Assembly: GCA_029557965.1 (NCBI GenBank)
Contig: JAKQIM010000042.1
Span: 1-64,000, forward strand
Source: Chloroflexota bacterium
GTDB taxonomy: Bacteria > Chloroflexota > Anaerolineae > Anaerolineales > UBA4823
DNA: 64,000 bases
Direction of reading: 5' to 3'
Below, piece after piece: positions 45,949-54,462 of the stretch (position 1 is the stretch's first letter; every line of letters starts with the position of its first letter). The position numbers were made by a program, and so were the translations under genes. The notes under the pieces are model-generated. The model did not search any database. It was not told where the DNA came from and saw only the letters and a list, made by a program, of their open reading frames with translations.

Positions 45949-48855
45949 CTAGCGTGAAGTGAGCGGCAAGAAGGTCTGGTAGCTGTTTAGGTAGATCACC
46001 AGGTCGTAACTGGAATCACACCTGCCGCCCGAGTATTCATAAGGCGAGACTTTTAGATAATACATCCCCGCGGCAGAAGGCGTCCAATATAGCTCAGACT
46101 CAAGGGTAGCACTGTTCCGGTCATCGTTGGTTGCCACCTGGGTATAGCTGTCATCAGGGCCGTAGAGGGTCAGCACAGTATCTGCCATCTGCCCCAGGTG
46201 AGTGGTGAAGATGCGCACAGACTGTCCAACCATGTCTGCGCTAACCGGCAGGACAACCCAATCTTGGTCTTCATATGCATCAAAAGTATGGGTAGTACGC
46301 CCGCTGTAAGCCGGAGCCGTGTTGAAACTATCGTCATTGTCCTCGTAGGCATCTGGCAGCGAATACTGGGGTGGCGTCTGGTTGCGAATCTCGTTTCCAT
46401 CCGGGCGGTAATAAGACACATACGGCTGAACACAATTGTTACCGATGGTCACATCGATACATCCAAAATCCGTATAGATGTACTCGTCGATAAAGGCTGT
46501 GCTGTAATTGCCGCTGGCATCGGTCGACACCTGGTTAGAAAAGCTATCACTGCACCAACCATCTTTACCACACCAATAGTCGACCCACACGCCCGCCTCC
46601 ACCAATGAATTAGCCGGCGCCTGGCCCTCAATGGTTTGAGTATTCGCATTCCCGGCTATGGTCAAGATAGGCAGGGTAATATCAAAAAAGAGATCACTGC
46701 TGATCAGCAAACGGTTGCCAGCCTGCAAAGGTTGATCAAAGTCGCCGTAATAAGAGCTATCGGTCTCACTTGACACACCATCAAAGGAGTCAAGCAAGCT
46801 GCTGCCATTCCAAGCCTCGCCATGTACATTCGTATTGGGGCTCAGGGTGTATCCCCACGCATCGCCAGAATACAGGTTGACATTCGCAGACGCGGCCTGA
46901 AGATAACGGTAGTTCACATTGCCATTGGTATCCCGGCTGTAGATGTTCGCATCATCAGTGGCGCCAATGGCAAAGTTGCTGTAATCGATGTTGAAAGCTT
47001 CACCCGAGACCGTCAATTCCCGGCAGTCATAGTAGTAGTAACCAGTTTCGGGCCTGAAATCATACAACTTTACCACCAGGGGGCCATTAGGAGCCACGCC
47101 CGCTATGCGCTCGGTGTTGTTATTGAGCGTACCGTTCAACGCCTGGATGGTCATAGTCTCGGTCATCACGCCGTTGCCGACTTCGAGGATATCTCCTGCT
47201 TCCATGTCCACGTCAAAATAGGTGTAGAAGGCGCCTGAAGAGGAGGTTGCATCGACTTGCGAATCTTTCAAGGAATGGGATTGGTCATACAAGTTGGCCG
47301 TTACGTCGGTGTAAGGCACATCCCAATAGCCACGCGCAGAATCATAGTTCAGATAGGCTGCAATCACCCGGCTGTACAGGCGTTGATATTGGTAATTGCC
47401 TTGGGCATCGTACACATAAAAATAGCCGTAATCACCGGGGCGGAAGGTAAACCCCAAGGGCAGGCTGAAGTTACCACTGCCATTGGCAGTGGCGGTAAGG
47501 CAGTACGCACCACTACATTGGTACCTGCCATAAATGTTGGCTATCACATACCGCCCGGGTGCGGTAGTGCCCAGGATCTGGTTAGAGCCCGGCGTAGTAA
47601 TGAGCGTTAAGGGCGCCACCGTGTAGGAATAATCCACACCCGTCCCCACCACGCGAATCACATCCCCAGCCTGGAAAAGGTTACTTGGGTAGATGAAAAA
47701 GAATCCGTTGGAAGATGTTTGACCGGTGAAAGTTTCAATCACCGACGCTCCGCGCGTCAGCGTGACCGTATAAGCATCATCAGGCTGGATCATGCCGTAG
47801 GCATAATCGCTGCCTACGCCTTCGGCGTAGATATAAAAAGCATCAAAGCCAACATACGTGCTGTTGCCATTGGCATCGCGAGCATAGGCATAAGCATAAG
47901 ATTGACCTTTAAAGTCCACCTGGCTGCTGAAGTCATAGGCGAAATTGCCCAGCGCGTCCAGTCCGGTAGACACCGTGTAAGGGGTTAAACCCTCGCATCG
48001 ACCAAATACACTGTACAGGTGAATATCGATGTATCTGCCAGGGGCCTGGGCAATGCCGCCTACCACATTGCTAAAAGTATTGGCCCAGGCAATCATATCC
48101 ACCACCTCGGTAGTAATGGTGCTGCCACCAGCAGTTACCTCTATGATGTCACCCGTATGGGCTTCCCATTCGTAATGGCCATTGCAGCCGCCTGTCCAAT
48201 CGTTGTAGATCGAATAGATGCCATCTTCAGAACTGGTGGTTGAATCAGTAGCCACAACCTGCCCCTGGCGCAGAACGCGCAGGGTAACCAGGGCATTAGA
48301 AGTTGTGCGGCCTTGAACAACTTCAACCCGTCCATTATACGTAAACACATCAATGCTGGGATTGGTCGCCTGGGTGTTATCAGGCGGGGGCACCGTGCGC
48401 CCAGAGCGCAGCGCCTCCGCTTCCAGGCGCTCCATATATCCCGGTGCGCAGCTAGGGATGGGAGAAAATGCCTGGTAACGAGAGAGATCCGCTACCCTAT
48501 CCAACGATTGGACCACGTCCGGGACGCCAGTCATCACCGAGATCGCATTCCGGTCAGGCAAGAGCGCAAACGAGGCCACCTGTCCGCTTTGCTGAAGAGC
48601 ATGCAGTTCATCCAGCGTGGGTTGGGCTTGCTCGCGGATGGCCTCAGCTACAAAACTGGCCGCGTCCTTGGGCGAGATGCCCCGCGGTGCGGCGCTCAAG
48701 TCGGGCGTCTCAAGCCACAGGATGTATTGCCTTGGCGCATCGCCCTGTGCTGGTGCATCAACCGGCGGCTGCGGTGTTTGAGCCAGAGCGGCAGCGCTGC
48801 TCAACACAGCCAGCGCTACCATGACGACAATAAGCAACGAAGTCTTACGCTTCAT
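45949..48855 (-). CDS. Large secreted repeat protein with C-terminal PPC domain
   Basis: This 968-residue exported protein has a signal peptide (1-25, ending ALA). After an N-terminal region with inhibitor-like features (YILWLETPD...DELHALQQSG), it is built from about four repeats of some 130-150 residues. Each pairs a Tyr/Gly-rich beta module with a carboxypeptidase-like beta-sandwich that contains a short disulfide-sized Cys pair (FGRCEG; YQCSGAYC; YYDCREL; YWCGKDGWC). The C-terminus is a bacterial pre-peptidase C-terminal (PPC) domain (DAYEDNDDSFNTA; YYLKVSPY) ending TFLPLTSR. No transmembrane anchor or catalytic motif is evident; it is likely an adhesin or surface-layer component. Confidence 0.85.
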   Translation of the reverse strand: MKRKTSLLIVVMVALAVLSSAAALAQTPQPPVDAPAQGDAPRQYILWLETPDLSAAPRGISPKDAASFVAEAIREQAQPTLDELHALQQSGQVASFALLPDRNAISVMTGVPDVVQSLDRVADLSRYQAFSPIPSCAPGYMERLEAEALRSGRTVPPPDNTQATNPSIDVFTYNGRVEVVQGRTTSNALVTLRVLRQGQVVATDSTTSSEDGIYSIYNDWTGGCNGHYEWEAHTGDIIEVTAGGSTITTEVVDMIAWANTFSNVVGGIAQAPGRYIDIHLYSVFGRCEGLTPYTVSTGLDALGNFAYDFSSQVDFKGQSYAYAYARDANGNSTYVGFDAFYIYAEGVGSDYAYGMIQPDDAYTVTLTRGASVIETFTGQTSSNGFFFIYPSNLFQAGDVIRVVGTGVDYSYTVAPLTLITTPGSNQILGTTAPGRYVIANIYGRYQCSGAYCLTATANGSGNFSLPLGFTFRPGDYGYFYVYDAQGNYQYQRLYSRVIAAYLNYDSARGYWDVPYTDVTANLYDQSHSLKDSQVDATSSSGAFYTYFDVDMEAGDILEVGNGVMTETMTIQALNGTLNNNTERIAGVAPNGPLVVKLYDFRPETGYYYYDCRELTVSGEAFNIDYSNFAIGATDDANIYSRDTNGNVNYRYLQAASANVNLYSGDAWGYTLSPNTNVHGEAWNGSSLLDSFDGVSSETDSSYYGDFDQPLQAGNRLLISSDLFFDITLPILTIAGNANTQTIEGQAPANSLVEAGVWVDYWCGKDGWCSDSFSNQVSTDASGNYSTAFIDEYIYTDFGCIDVTIGNNCVQPYVSYYRPDGNEIRNQTPPQYSLPDAYEDNDDSFNTAPAYSGRTTHTFDAYEDQDWVVLPVSADMVGQSVRIFTTHLGQMADTVLTLYGPDDSYTQVATNDDRNSATLESELYWTPSAAGMYYLKVSPYEYSGGRCDSSYDLVIYLNSYQTFLPLTSR

Positions 48856-49120
48856 GAGTGATTCCTCCTTAGAAATGAATGCAGATGGAATGGTGAAAGA
48901 TCAAAATTGACTTTTATCAATCGAGGAGCAGGTCAGTATGAGTTCATGCCGTTTCACTCACCTCCGTATTCAATTACCGGTCGCGGGGGAACGCCACTAT
49001 TCATTCTATACAAAACAGATTGGCCCAAACAAGTAACGAATGTAAGTTTTTTTAATTATGACCATCATACCCAAGAAAAGCCCTCCCTATATTCCGGGTA
49101 TCTATGGTTAAATTAACCCC

Positions 49121-49927
49121 ATGTCATCTCTCACATCCTTCCTGGCCCGCCTGGAAGCCGGCTTGCAAACCCTGATCGAAGGCCTGGCCGGGAGACTGTT
49201 CCACTCAAAGCAAAGCCCAGACGCCCTGGGCATCTGCCTGCAGCAAGCCCTGGAGAGGGCGGCCCAACCCCCACTGGCCCCCGATCTGTACACCATTGTG
49301 CTCGCGCCCGAGGCGGCGCAGGCCCTGGCAGACGACCTGGCCCACCAGGACCGGCTGCGGGCCGGCCTGGAATGCCTGGCTGCCGAGCGAGGCCTGACCC
49401 TGGCCGCGCCGCCCATCTTGCGCATTGTGCCTGACCCGGCGGCGCAGCAGGCAGCGGCGCAAGCCAGCTTCTCATCCAACCTTGGAGAGACTGGCACTGT
49501 CGAATTGGGTGGCGCAGTTGGCCTCGAACCGGGTGAACTGCATCCCGGCGTTCAGCTGCTCCCACTTTCTGTGCCTGATTTCTTGATCGTCAACGGTGTG
49601 CAAACCTTTGTGGTAGACCGCCCCCTGGTCACCATTGGCCGCGACCCTGGCAATGACCTGGCCCTAGACGACCCGCGCGTCTCCCGCCAGCATGCTCAAC
49701 TGCGCCTGGTGCCCGTCAGCGGCAGCATGCCCCGCTACGTGATCTTTGACCTGGGCTCAACCGGCGGTACCTTTGTCAACGGGCAGCCCGTAACCCAGCA
49801 CAGCCTCTCCCCCGGTGATGTGATCTCCCTGGCTGGCCTGCCGATTGTCTATGGACGAGAAGGGGAAACAAGCACCGAACCCACCCAAGAAATCGATGTT
49901 CCCCCACCGCCCGAGACGGTGGGCTGA
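49121..49927 (+). CDS. DUF3662-FHA protein (FhaA-like)
   Basis: This 268-residue protein has an N-terminal DUF3662 domain (LARLEAGLQTLIEGLAGRLFHSKQSP) and a C-terminal FHA domain with GRDPGNDL, SRQHAQL and GSTGGTFVNG, the phosphothreonine-binding loops. This is the layout of actinobacterial FhaA, which scaffolds cell-wall and Ser/Thr-kinase signalling. The partner FHA protein follows 26 bp later. In actinobacteria this pair sits beside kinase, phosphatase and RodA/PBP genes, which are not present here. Confidence 0.9.
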   Translation: MSSLTSFLARLEAGLQTLIEGLAGRLFHSKQSPDALGICLQQALERAAQPPLAPDLYTIVLAPEAAQALADDLAHQDRLRAGLECLAAERGLTLAAPPILRIVPDPAAQQAAAQASFSSNLGETGTVELGGAVGLEPGELHPGVQLLPLSVPDFLIVNGVQTFVVDRPLVTIGRDPGNDLALDDPRVSRQHAQLRLVPVSGSMPRYVIFDLGSTGGTFVNGQPVTQHSLSPGDVISLAGLPIVYGREGETSTEPTQEIDVPPPPETVG

Positions 49928-49953
49928 AGGCTTTGTGAGGTACAATACAGCCC

Positions 49954-50391
49954 ATGAGCGGTCCTATCCTTTTGATCCTGCGCCTGCTGATAGCAGCCTT
50001 GCTATATGCCTTCTTAGGGTGGGCCCTGTACACCATCTGGCGCGACCTGCAGCAGCAATCCCAGGCGCTGGCGGCTCGCCAGGCCCCGCCCTTCAGCCTG
50101 GTGCTGAAATCTGATGCCGTCCCTGGGACAGAAGATACCCAGCCGCACAGCTTTGCCAAGACCGAGATCGTGCTGGGCCGCAGCCCAACTTGCGATTTGA
50201 CCCTCGACGACAAGACCATTTCGGCCCGCCATGCTCGCTGCGCCTACCATCACGGGCAGTGGTGGCTGGAGGACCTGGGCTCAACCAACGGCACCTTCAT
50301 CAATGGCGAAGTTGTGGAAACAAGCGTGGTCATCACCGATGGCGACGCGCTGCGGTTGGGCAGTGTGGTGGTCACAGTTAAGATCGGGTAA
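49954..50391 (+). CDS. Membrane-anchored FHA protein (FhaB-like)
   Basis: This 145-residue protein has one N-terminal transmembrane helix (about residues 5-27), a short linker, and an FHA domain with GRSPTCDL, SARHARC and GSTNGTFING. It resembles FhaB/FipA-type proteins that read phosphothreonine on kinase targets at the membrane. It forms a pair with the DUF3662-FHA gene. Confidence 0.9.
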   Translation: MSGPILLILRLLIAALLYAFLGWALYTIWRDLQQQSQALAARQAPPFSLVLKSDAVPGTEDTQPHSFAKTEIVLGRSPTCDLTLDDKTISARHARCAYHHGQWWLEDLGSTNGTFINGEVVETSVVITDGDALRLGSVVVTVKIG

Positions 50392-50724
50392 AAGCCCCTA
50401 TGCTTGAAAATGGGCGGCACCGGGCTGCTACCGCAGTCACTACACCCTTGAGGCAGGCATGGATGCCCTGCTTCTCACCCTGCCTTTCTGCACAACCAAT
50501 TATCTTGAGCCAGGCGGCGACGAGCTGCGCGCCGAGTACGATGAAATCCTGATCGACGTGCCGCTGATGGAGGGTCTGTTCGACCGTCCGGTTGATGAGG
50601 CTTCAGCCCTGTAATTCGCCCATGGGTCCGAGGCGGCAGCCTGGCACTCGGCCCATCTGATTTTCCACAGCTTTCTTCCCTATTCCTCCGACAATTTAAG
50701 TTTTAGTAGTTTTTGTATTGCCTA
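50392..50724. other. Gene-free stretch with a possible gene remnant
   Basis: No complete gene is convincing here. In one plus-strand frame, bases 50408-50612 read openly after a UGA (KWAAPGCYRSHYTLEAG, then MDALLLTLPF and EYDEILIDVPLMEG) and end at TAA. An AUG at 50459 would give 51 residues, with a possible weak ribosome site. The residue pattern looks protein-like, so this may be the 3' piece of a decayed gene. I do not recognise the family. The rest, up to the lacI promoter, is AT-rich with no clear signal. Confidence 0.35.
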
Positions 50725-50753
50725 TTGACTTTTATTAAAAATCCCTGTATAAT
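50725..50753 (+). promoter_or_regulatory. lacI-type regulator promoter
   Basis: TTGACT at 50725-50730 and TATAAT at 50748-50753 are 17 bp apart. The start point would be near 50760, inside the operator. Confidence 0.82.
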
Positions 50754-50756
50754 TTA

Positions 50757-50772
50757 GCTAACACGTATTAGC
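50757..50772. promoter_or_regulatory. LacI-family operator (autoregulation)
   Basis: GCTAACACGTATTAGC has perfect 5-base arms and the central CG typical of LacI/GalR operators. It begins four bases after the -10 box, so the regulator would shut off its own promoter. A further TTAGC half lies at about 50781-50785. Confidence 0.7.
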
Positions 50773-50806
50773 AACACGATTTAGCAAACCTATAAATGAG
50801 GCCTTT

Positions 50807-51844
50807 ATGAGTAAACGAGCCACTGCCGCAGAAGTTGCTGAGTTAGCTGGAGTATCTCGCACCACCGTTTCTTTCGTGTTGAACAATGTGGTTGGCATGC
50901 GGATCAGCGAAGAGACCCGCCAGCGGGTGCTGGACGCAGCCATCAAGCTCGATTACCACCCCGATGCAACTGCCCGGCGCATGGTGACAGGGCAGACCAA
51001 GATGATCGGATTTGTGATTCGGCAAAGCCCAGACCAGGCCTTTGCCGATCATTTTTTACCCCAGGTGCTGCACGGGATGAGCAAGGCCGTCTCGGCGCAG
51101 GGTTTTCACCTGCTGTTAGAAGTCATCCCCCCCGAAAATCATACCGGCGTATACATGAAATTGATCAACGAGCGGCACGTCGATGGGATCGTGCTTTCGG
51201 GGCCTCGCTCAGATGATATCGAGCTGAGGCGGGCATATGAAGAAGGGGCCAACATCGTCATGCTGGGCCAACTTCCGGGTGAGAAGATCCCCTTTGCAGA
51301 TGTCAATAACGTTGGCGGCGCCCAATTGGCTACCCAGCATTTGCTGGGGCTGGGCCATACCCGCATCGGGATGATCACCAATGCCCCCCTGGCCTACACC
51401 GCCAGCGCCGACCGCCTGGCAGGCTACCGTTTGGCTCTGGAAGAGGCCGGCCTCATCTACGATGAAAGCCTGGTGCGCCTGGGCAATTTCACCATGGAAA
51501 GCGGCGTCAAAGCCATGCACGAGCTGCTGGCGCTAAAAGAACGGCCCAGCGCCGTCTTTGTAGCCTCAGACACCGTGGCCCTGGGGGCCTTGCAGGCTGC
51601 CCAATTGGCCGGGCTGAAAGTGCCCCAAGACCTTGCCGTCTGTGGTTTTGACGATATCCCTTTGGCCCAATATGTTGACCCCGCCCTCACCACCGTACAA
51701 CTGCCCGCCTTTGGCCTGGGGTGGGCGGCGGCTGAAATGCTAATTCGCATGATCTCCAAAGACAAGGTCAAGAACCCATACATCATGCTCAACACAGACC
51801 TGATCATCCGCAACTCTTGCGGCGCCAGGTTGGCCCCGAAATAA
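50807..51844 (+). CDS. LacI/GalR-family repressor
   Basis: This 345-residue repressor has the family helix-turn-helix and hinge: ATAAEVAELAGVSRTTVSFVLNN and VLDAAIKLDYHPDATAR. A periplasmic-binding-protein-like sugar domain follows (MIGFVIRQSPDQ; DGIVLSGPR; GMITNAP; CGFDDIPLAQYVDP). It stands directly before an alpha-glucoside-type ABC transporter and a GH13 enzyme and should govern them, with an alpha-glucoside as the likely inducer. No second operator was found ahead of the binding-protein gene. Confidence 0.94.
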   Translation: MSKRATAAEVAELAGVSRTTVSFVLNNVVGMRISEETRQRVLDAAIKLDYHPDATARRMVTGQTKMIGFVIRQSPDQAFADHFLPQVLHGMSKAVSAQGFHLLLEVIPPENHTGVYMKLINERHVDGIVLSGPRSDDIELRRAYEEGANIVMLGQLPGEKIPFADVNNVGGAQLATQHLLGLGHTRIGMITNAPLAYTASADRLAGYRLALEEAGLIYDESLVRLGNFTMESGVKAMHELLALKERPSAVFVASDTVALGALQAAQLAGLKVPQDLAVCGFDDIPLAQYVDPALTTVQLPAFGLGWAAAEMLIRMISKDKVKNPYIMLNTDLIIRNSCGARLAPK

Positions 51845-52047
51845 CCCAAGACCCCGATTTCATTAGCAGCCCCGAGACCCGTTCCGGCGCTCGCCGGACC
51901 TACTCGAAAGGAAGTGATGAAGCTCGCTATACCCGACCTAAGCCCTACCCTGCCCCCCTTCAGACAGCCCAATCTATTTCTATCATTCACGAAGCTGTCG
52001 CCCCAAAAACATTCCGCACCACCTACACCCTTGGAGGAGAAAGCAAC

Positions 52048-53406
52048 ATGAAAAAGCAAGCTCTTTATTTGGTTTCGATCCTGATCATCTTTTCGATGAT
52101 CCTGTCGGCCTGCAGCCCAGCGACCGTAGAGGCTACCCAGGCCCCCGAAGCCACCCAGGCTCCTGCTGCCACCCAGGCGCCAGAGCCCACCGCCGCGCCA
52201 GAAACCAGTGCTGCGGGCACCATCGACTGCAAAGGCGCCCAGAGCGGCGATGTGGTCACCATGTTCTACCAGTGGTCGGGCAATGAAGAAGAACGCCTGA
52301 ACCAGATCCTGCAGCCCCTGGTCGACGCCTGCGGCATCGTCGTCCAGCCCGAATCCTCGCGCGACCAGGCCCTGCTCGACACCCGTGTGCAGGCCGGCAC
52401 CCCACCAGACATTGCCTTCTTCAACGTCACCCAGCTCGAGCAGTACCAGGACCTGCTGGTGCCCATGACCGACCTGGGTGCTAACGAAGCCAATTACCCC
52501 GCCTACTGGCGCGAGATCGGCACCATCAATGGCTCCTGGCTCGGCCTGCCCGTCAAGGCTGACCCCAAGACCCTCATCTGGTACAGCCCCGTGGCCTTCG
52601 AAGCCTTCGGCTATGAAGTTCCCACAACCTGGGATGAGCTCGAAGCCCTGGCTGACAAGATGGTCGCTGACGGCAATGTGCCCTGGTCCCTGGGCATGGA
52701 ATCTGGCGACGCCACCGGCTGGACCGGCTCTGACTTCATCCAAGATATCCTGCTCGTCACCCAGGGCCCCGATTACGTCATGGGCCTCATCAGCGGCGAG
52801 ATCCCCTACAACGATCCCGGCGTCAAGCAGGCTTACGAAATCTACGGCCGCTGGGCCTCTGATGCCGCCTACACCGTCGGCGGCGCCCAGGGCACCCTCG
52901 AAACCGGCTTCCTCGATGCCATCTACCTCGTCTTCCAGGACCCCTTCGCTGCCATGATGGTCAAGCAGTCTGGCTTCGCCGGCGGCGAGATCGCCAAGCA
53001 GTACCCTGAACTGGCCTATGGCACCGATTACGACTTCTTCGGCGTCCCCGGCGCACAGGGCCTGCAGGGCGGCTCTGACTGGATGATGGCTTTCAACAAC
53101 ACCCCCGCTGTCCAGGCCCTCGTGGCCTACCTCAGCAGCGAAGCCGGCGGCCAATCTTGGGCCGCAGCCGGTTTCGACGTCACCCCCAACTCGGCCGGCA
53201 TCAGCGCCTACACCGATGAGGCCCTGCTTAAGAAGGCTGAGATGCTCGCCAATGCCACCGGCTTCACCCCTGACCTTGGCGACACCATCCCCGGCGGCTT
53301 TGGCAGCGCCGAATGGGCCGCCATCATCAGCTACCTCAGCGGCGGCGACCTCGATGCTGCCCTCACCAACGTGGCAAACGTCCAGGCTGAAGCCCTGAAC
53401 AAGTAA
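52048..53406 (+). CDS. Alpha-glucoside-type ABC transporter binding lipoprotein
   Basis: This 452-residue extracellular sugar-binding protein has lipobox LSAC near residue 20, then a Thr/Ala/Pro/Gln-rich repeat linker (ATQAPEATQAP units), then a family 1 solute-binding fold (ARWASDAAYTVGG-like and GDFMLCHQ-type positions are only loosely kept). The overall look is closest to AglE. GGAGGA precedes the AUG at 52048; upstream in-frame sequence is untranslated. A terminator-like hairpin follows, which would let it be made in excess over the permeases. Confidence 0.9.
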   Translation: MKKQALYLVSILIIFSMILSACSPATVEATQAPEATQAPAATQAPEPTAAPETSAAGTIDCKGAQSGDVVTMFYQWSGNEEERLNQILQPLVDACGIVVQPESSRDQALLDTRVQAGTPPDIAFFNVTQLEQYQDLLVPMTDLGANEANYPAYWREIGTINGSWLGLPVKADPKTLIWYSPVAFEAFGYEVPTTWDELEALADKMVADGNVPWSLGMESGDATGWTGSDFIQDILLVTQGPDYVMGLISGEIPYNDPGVKQAYEIYGRWASDAAYTVGGAQGTLETGFLDAIYLVFQDPFAAMMVKQSGFAGGEIAKQYPELAYGTDYDFFGVPGAQGLQGGSDWMMAFNNTPAVQALVAYLSSEAGGQSWAAAGFDVTPNSAGISAYTDEALLKKAEMLANATGFTPDLGDTIPGGFGSAEWAAIISYLSGGDLDAALTNVANVQAEALNK

Positions 53407-53420
53407 CGCTCTCCTTAGTT

Positions 53421-53451
53421 GAGGGGCTGTCCCGCCGAGGGACAGCCCCTC
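53421..53451 (+). terminator. Intra-operon hairpin after the binding-protein gene
   Basis: GAGGGGCTGTCCC (53421-53433) pairs perfectly with GGGACAGCCCCTC (53439-53451) around GCCGA. No clean T-run follows (TCTTCTCTC), so it is better seen as a 3'-end stabiliser or partial terminator that lowers permease expression. Confidence 0.8.
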
Positions 53452-53499
53452 TCTTCTCTCTTTCCTTCAAATTTCGCAAGTCTTACGGGAGCAGAAGTC

Positions 53500-54462
53500 A
53501 TGGCAAATAATGCTACTCCCCAAATTATGAAGCAGGGCCGGCTGACGCCGTGGTTATACCTGGCGCCGGCAATCATCGTGATGGGCTTTTTTATCATCTA
53601 CCCCATGTTCACCACGATCTGGCTCAGTTTTCAGAACCGGGATGGTACACAACCCGCCAGCGCCACCTGCGTAGAAGGCCGCCCGTGCTGGGGCATGTTC
53701 GAAAACTACCGCTACGCCCTGACCGCCGAACTGAACACCAGCACCATCCAGACCACATGGCAGACATTTTGGACCTCTTCCTACGGCAACACCATCAAAT
53801 GGATCGCTTTCATGGTCAGCGGCACGGTAGGGATCGGTCTGTTCTTTGCGGTCTTGGCCGAACGGGTCAAGTATGAGGCACTGGCAAAAGCCATCATTTT
53901 CATGCCAATGGCCATTTCCTTCGTTGGGGCCGGCGTGATCTGGGGCTTCGTTTACGATTACGGCGCGGGAGATAAACAAATCGGCCTGCTCAACGCCATC
54001 ATCACCGGCCTGGGGTTCAAGCCCATGGCCTTTATGTCAACCCCCGGCGCCAACACAATTGCCTTGATCGTGGTGGGCATCTGGATCTGGACCGGCTTTT
54101 GCATGACCGTGCTGGCCGCGGCACTCAAATCGGTGCCCGATGAGATCCTCGAAGCGGCGCGCGTGGATGGCGCCAACGAATGGCGGGTATTTTGGTCTGT
54201 CATGGTGCCGATCATCATGCCCACCATCACTGTGGTGGTCACCACCATGGTGATCAACGTCCTCAAGCTGTTTGACATCGTCTATGTGATGACAGGCGGC
54301 AATTACGGCACCGAGGTGATCGCCAACCGCATGTACACCGAGATGTATATCAACTTTAATACCGGGCGCGGCACTGCGGTAGCGGTGATCCTGGTGGTGC
54401 TGATCATCCCCTTTGTTTACCTGAATATTCGCCGCTTCTTGGAACAGGAGGCGATGAGATGA
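53500..54462 (+). CDS. ABC sugar permease, MalF/AglF-like
   Basis: This 320-residue membrane permease has six helices. The EAA loop that docks the ATPase is EILEAARVDGANEWRVFWSVMVPIIMP. FQNRDG early in the first external loop is a mark of AglF-type alpha-glucoside permeases. That loop also holds two Cys five residues apart (ATCVEGRPCWG). The start at 53500 (MANNATP) precedes the first helix; upstream in-frame codons overlap the hairpin. Its stop overlaps the next permease start (ATGA). Confidence 0.92.
   Translation: MANNATPQIMKQGRLTPWLYLAPAIIVMGFFIIYPMFTTIWLSFQNRDGTQPASATCVEGRPCWGMFENYRYALTAELNTSTIQTTWQTFWTSSYGNTIKWIAFMVSGTVGIGLFFAVLAERVKYEALAKAIIFMPMAISFVGAGVIWGFVYDYGAGDKQIGLLNAIITGLGFKPMAFMSTPGANTIALIVVGIWIWTGFCMTVLAAALKSVPDEILEAARVDGANEWRVFWSVMVPIIMPTITVVVTTMVINVLKLFDIVYVMTGGNYGTEVIANRMYTEMYINFNTGRGTAVAVILVVLIIPFVYLNIRRFLEQEAMR

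Noticed and set aside
50405-50407. UGA at 50405 as another selenocysteine codon
   Set aside because: The frame upstream of it shows no protein features, there is no redox motif around it and no fitting hairpin.
52110-52200. Short tandem repeat or CRISPR-like array in the binding-protein gene
   Set aside because: The repeating units encode a Thr/Ala/Pro/Gln lipoprotein linker and are in frame; spacers are absent.
51457-53154. Long minus-strand open frame (565 codons) opposite the lacI and binding-protein genes
   Set aside because: High-GC codon use on the true genes leaves the opposite strand open. The translated sequence is low-complexity Gly/Val/Asp with no family features, and both sense genes are unmistakable.
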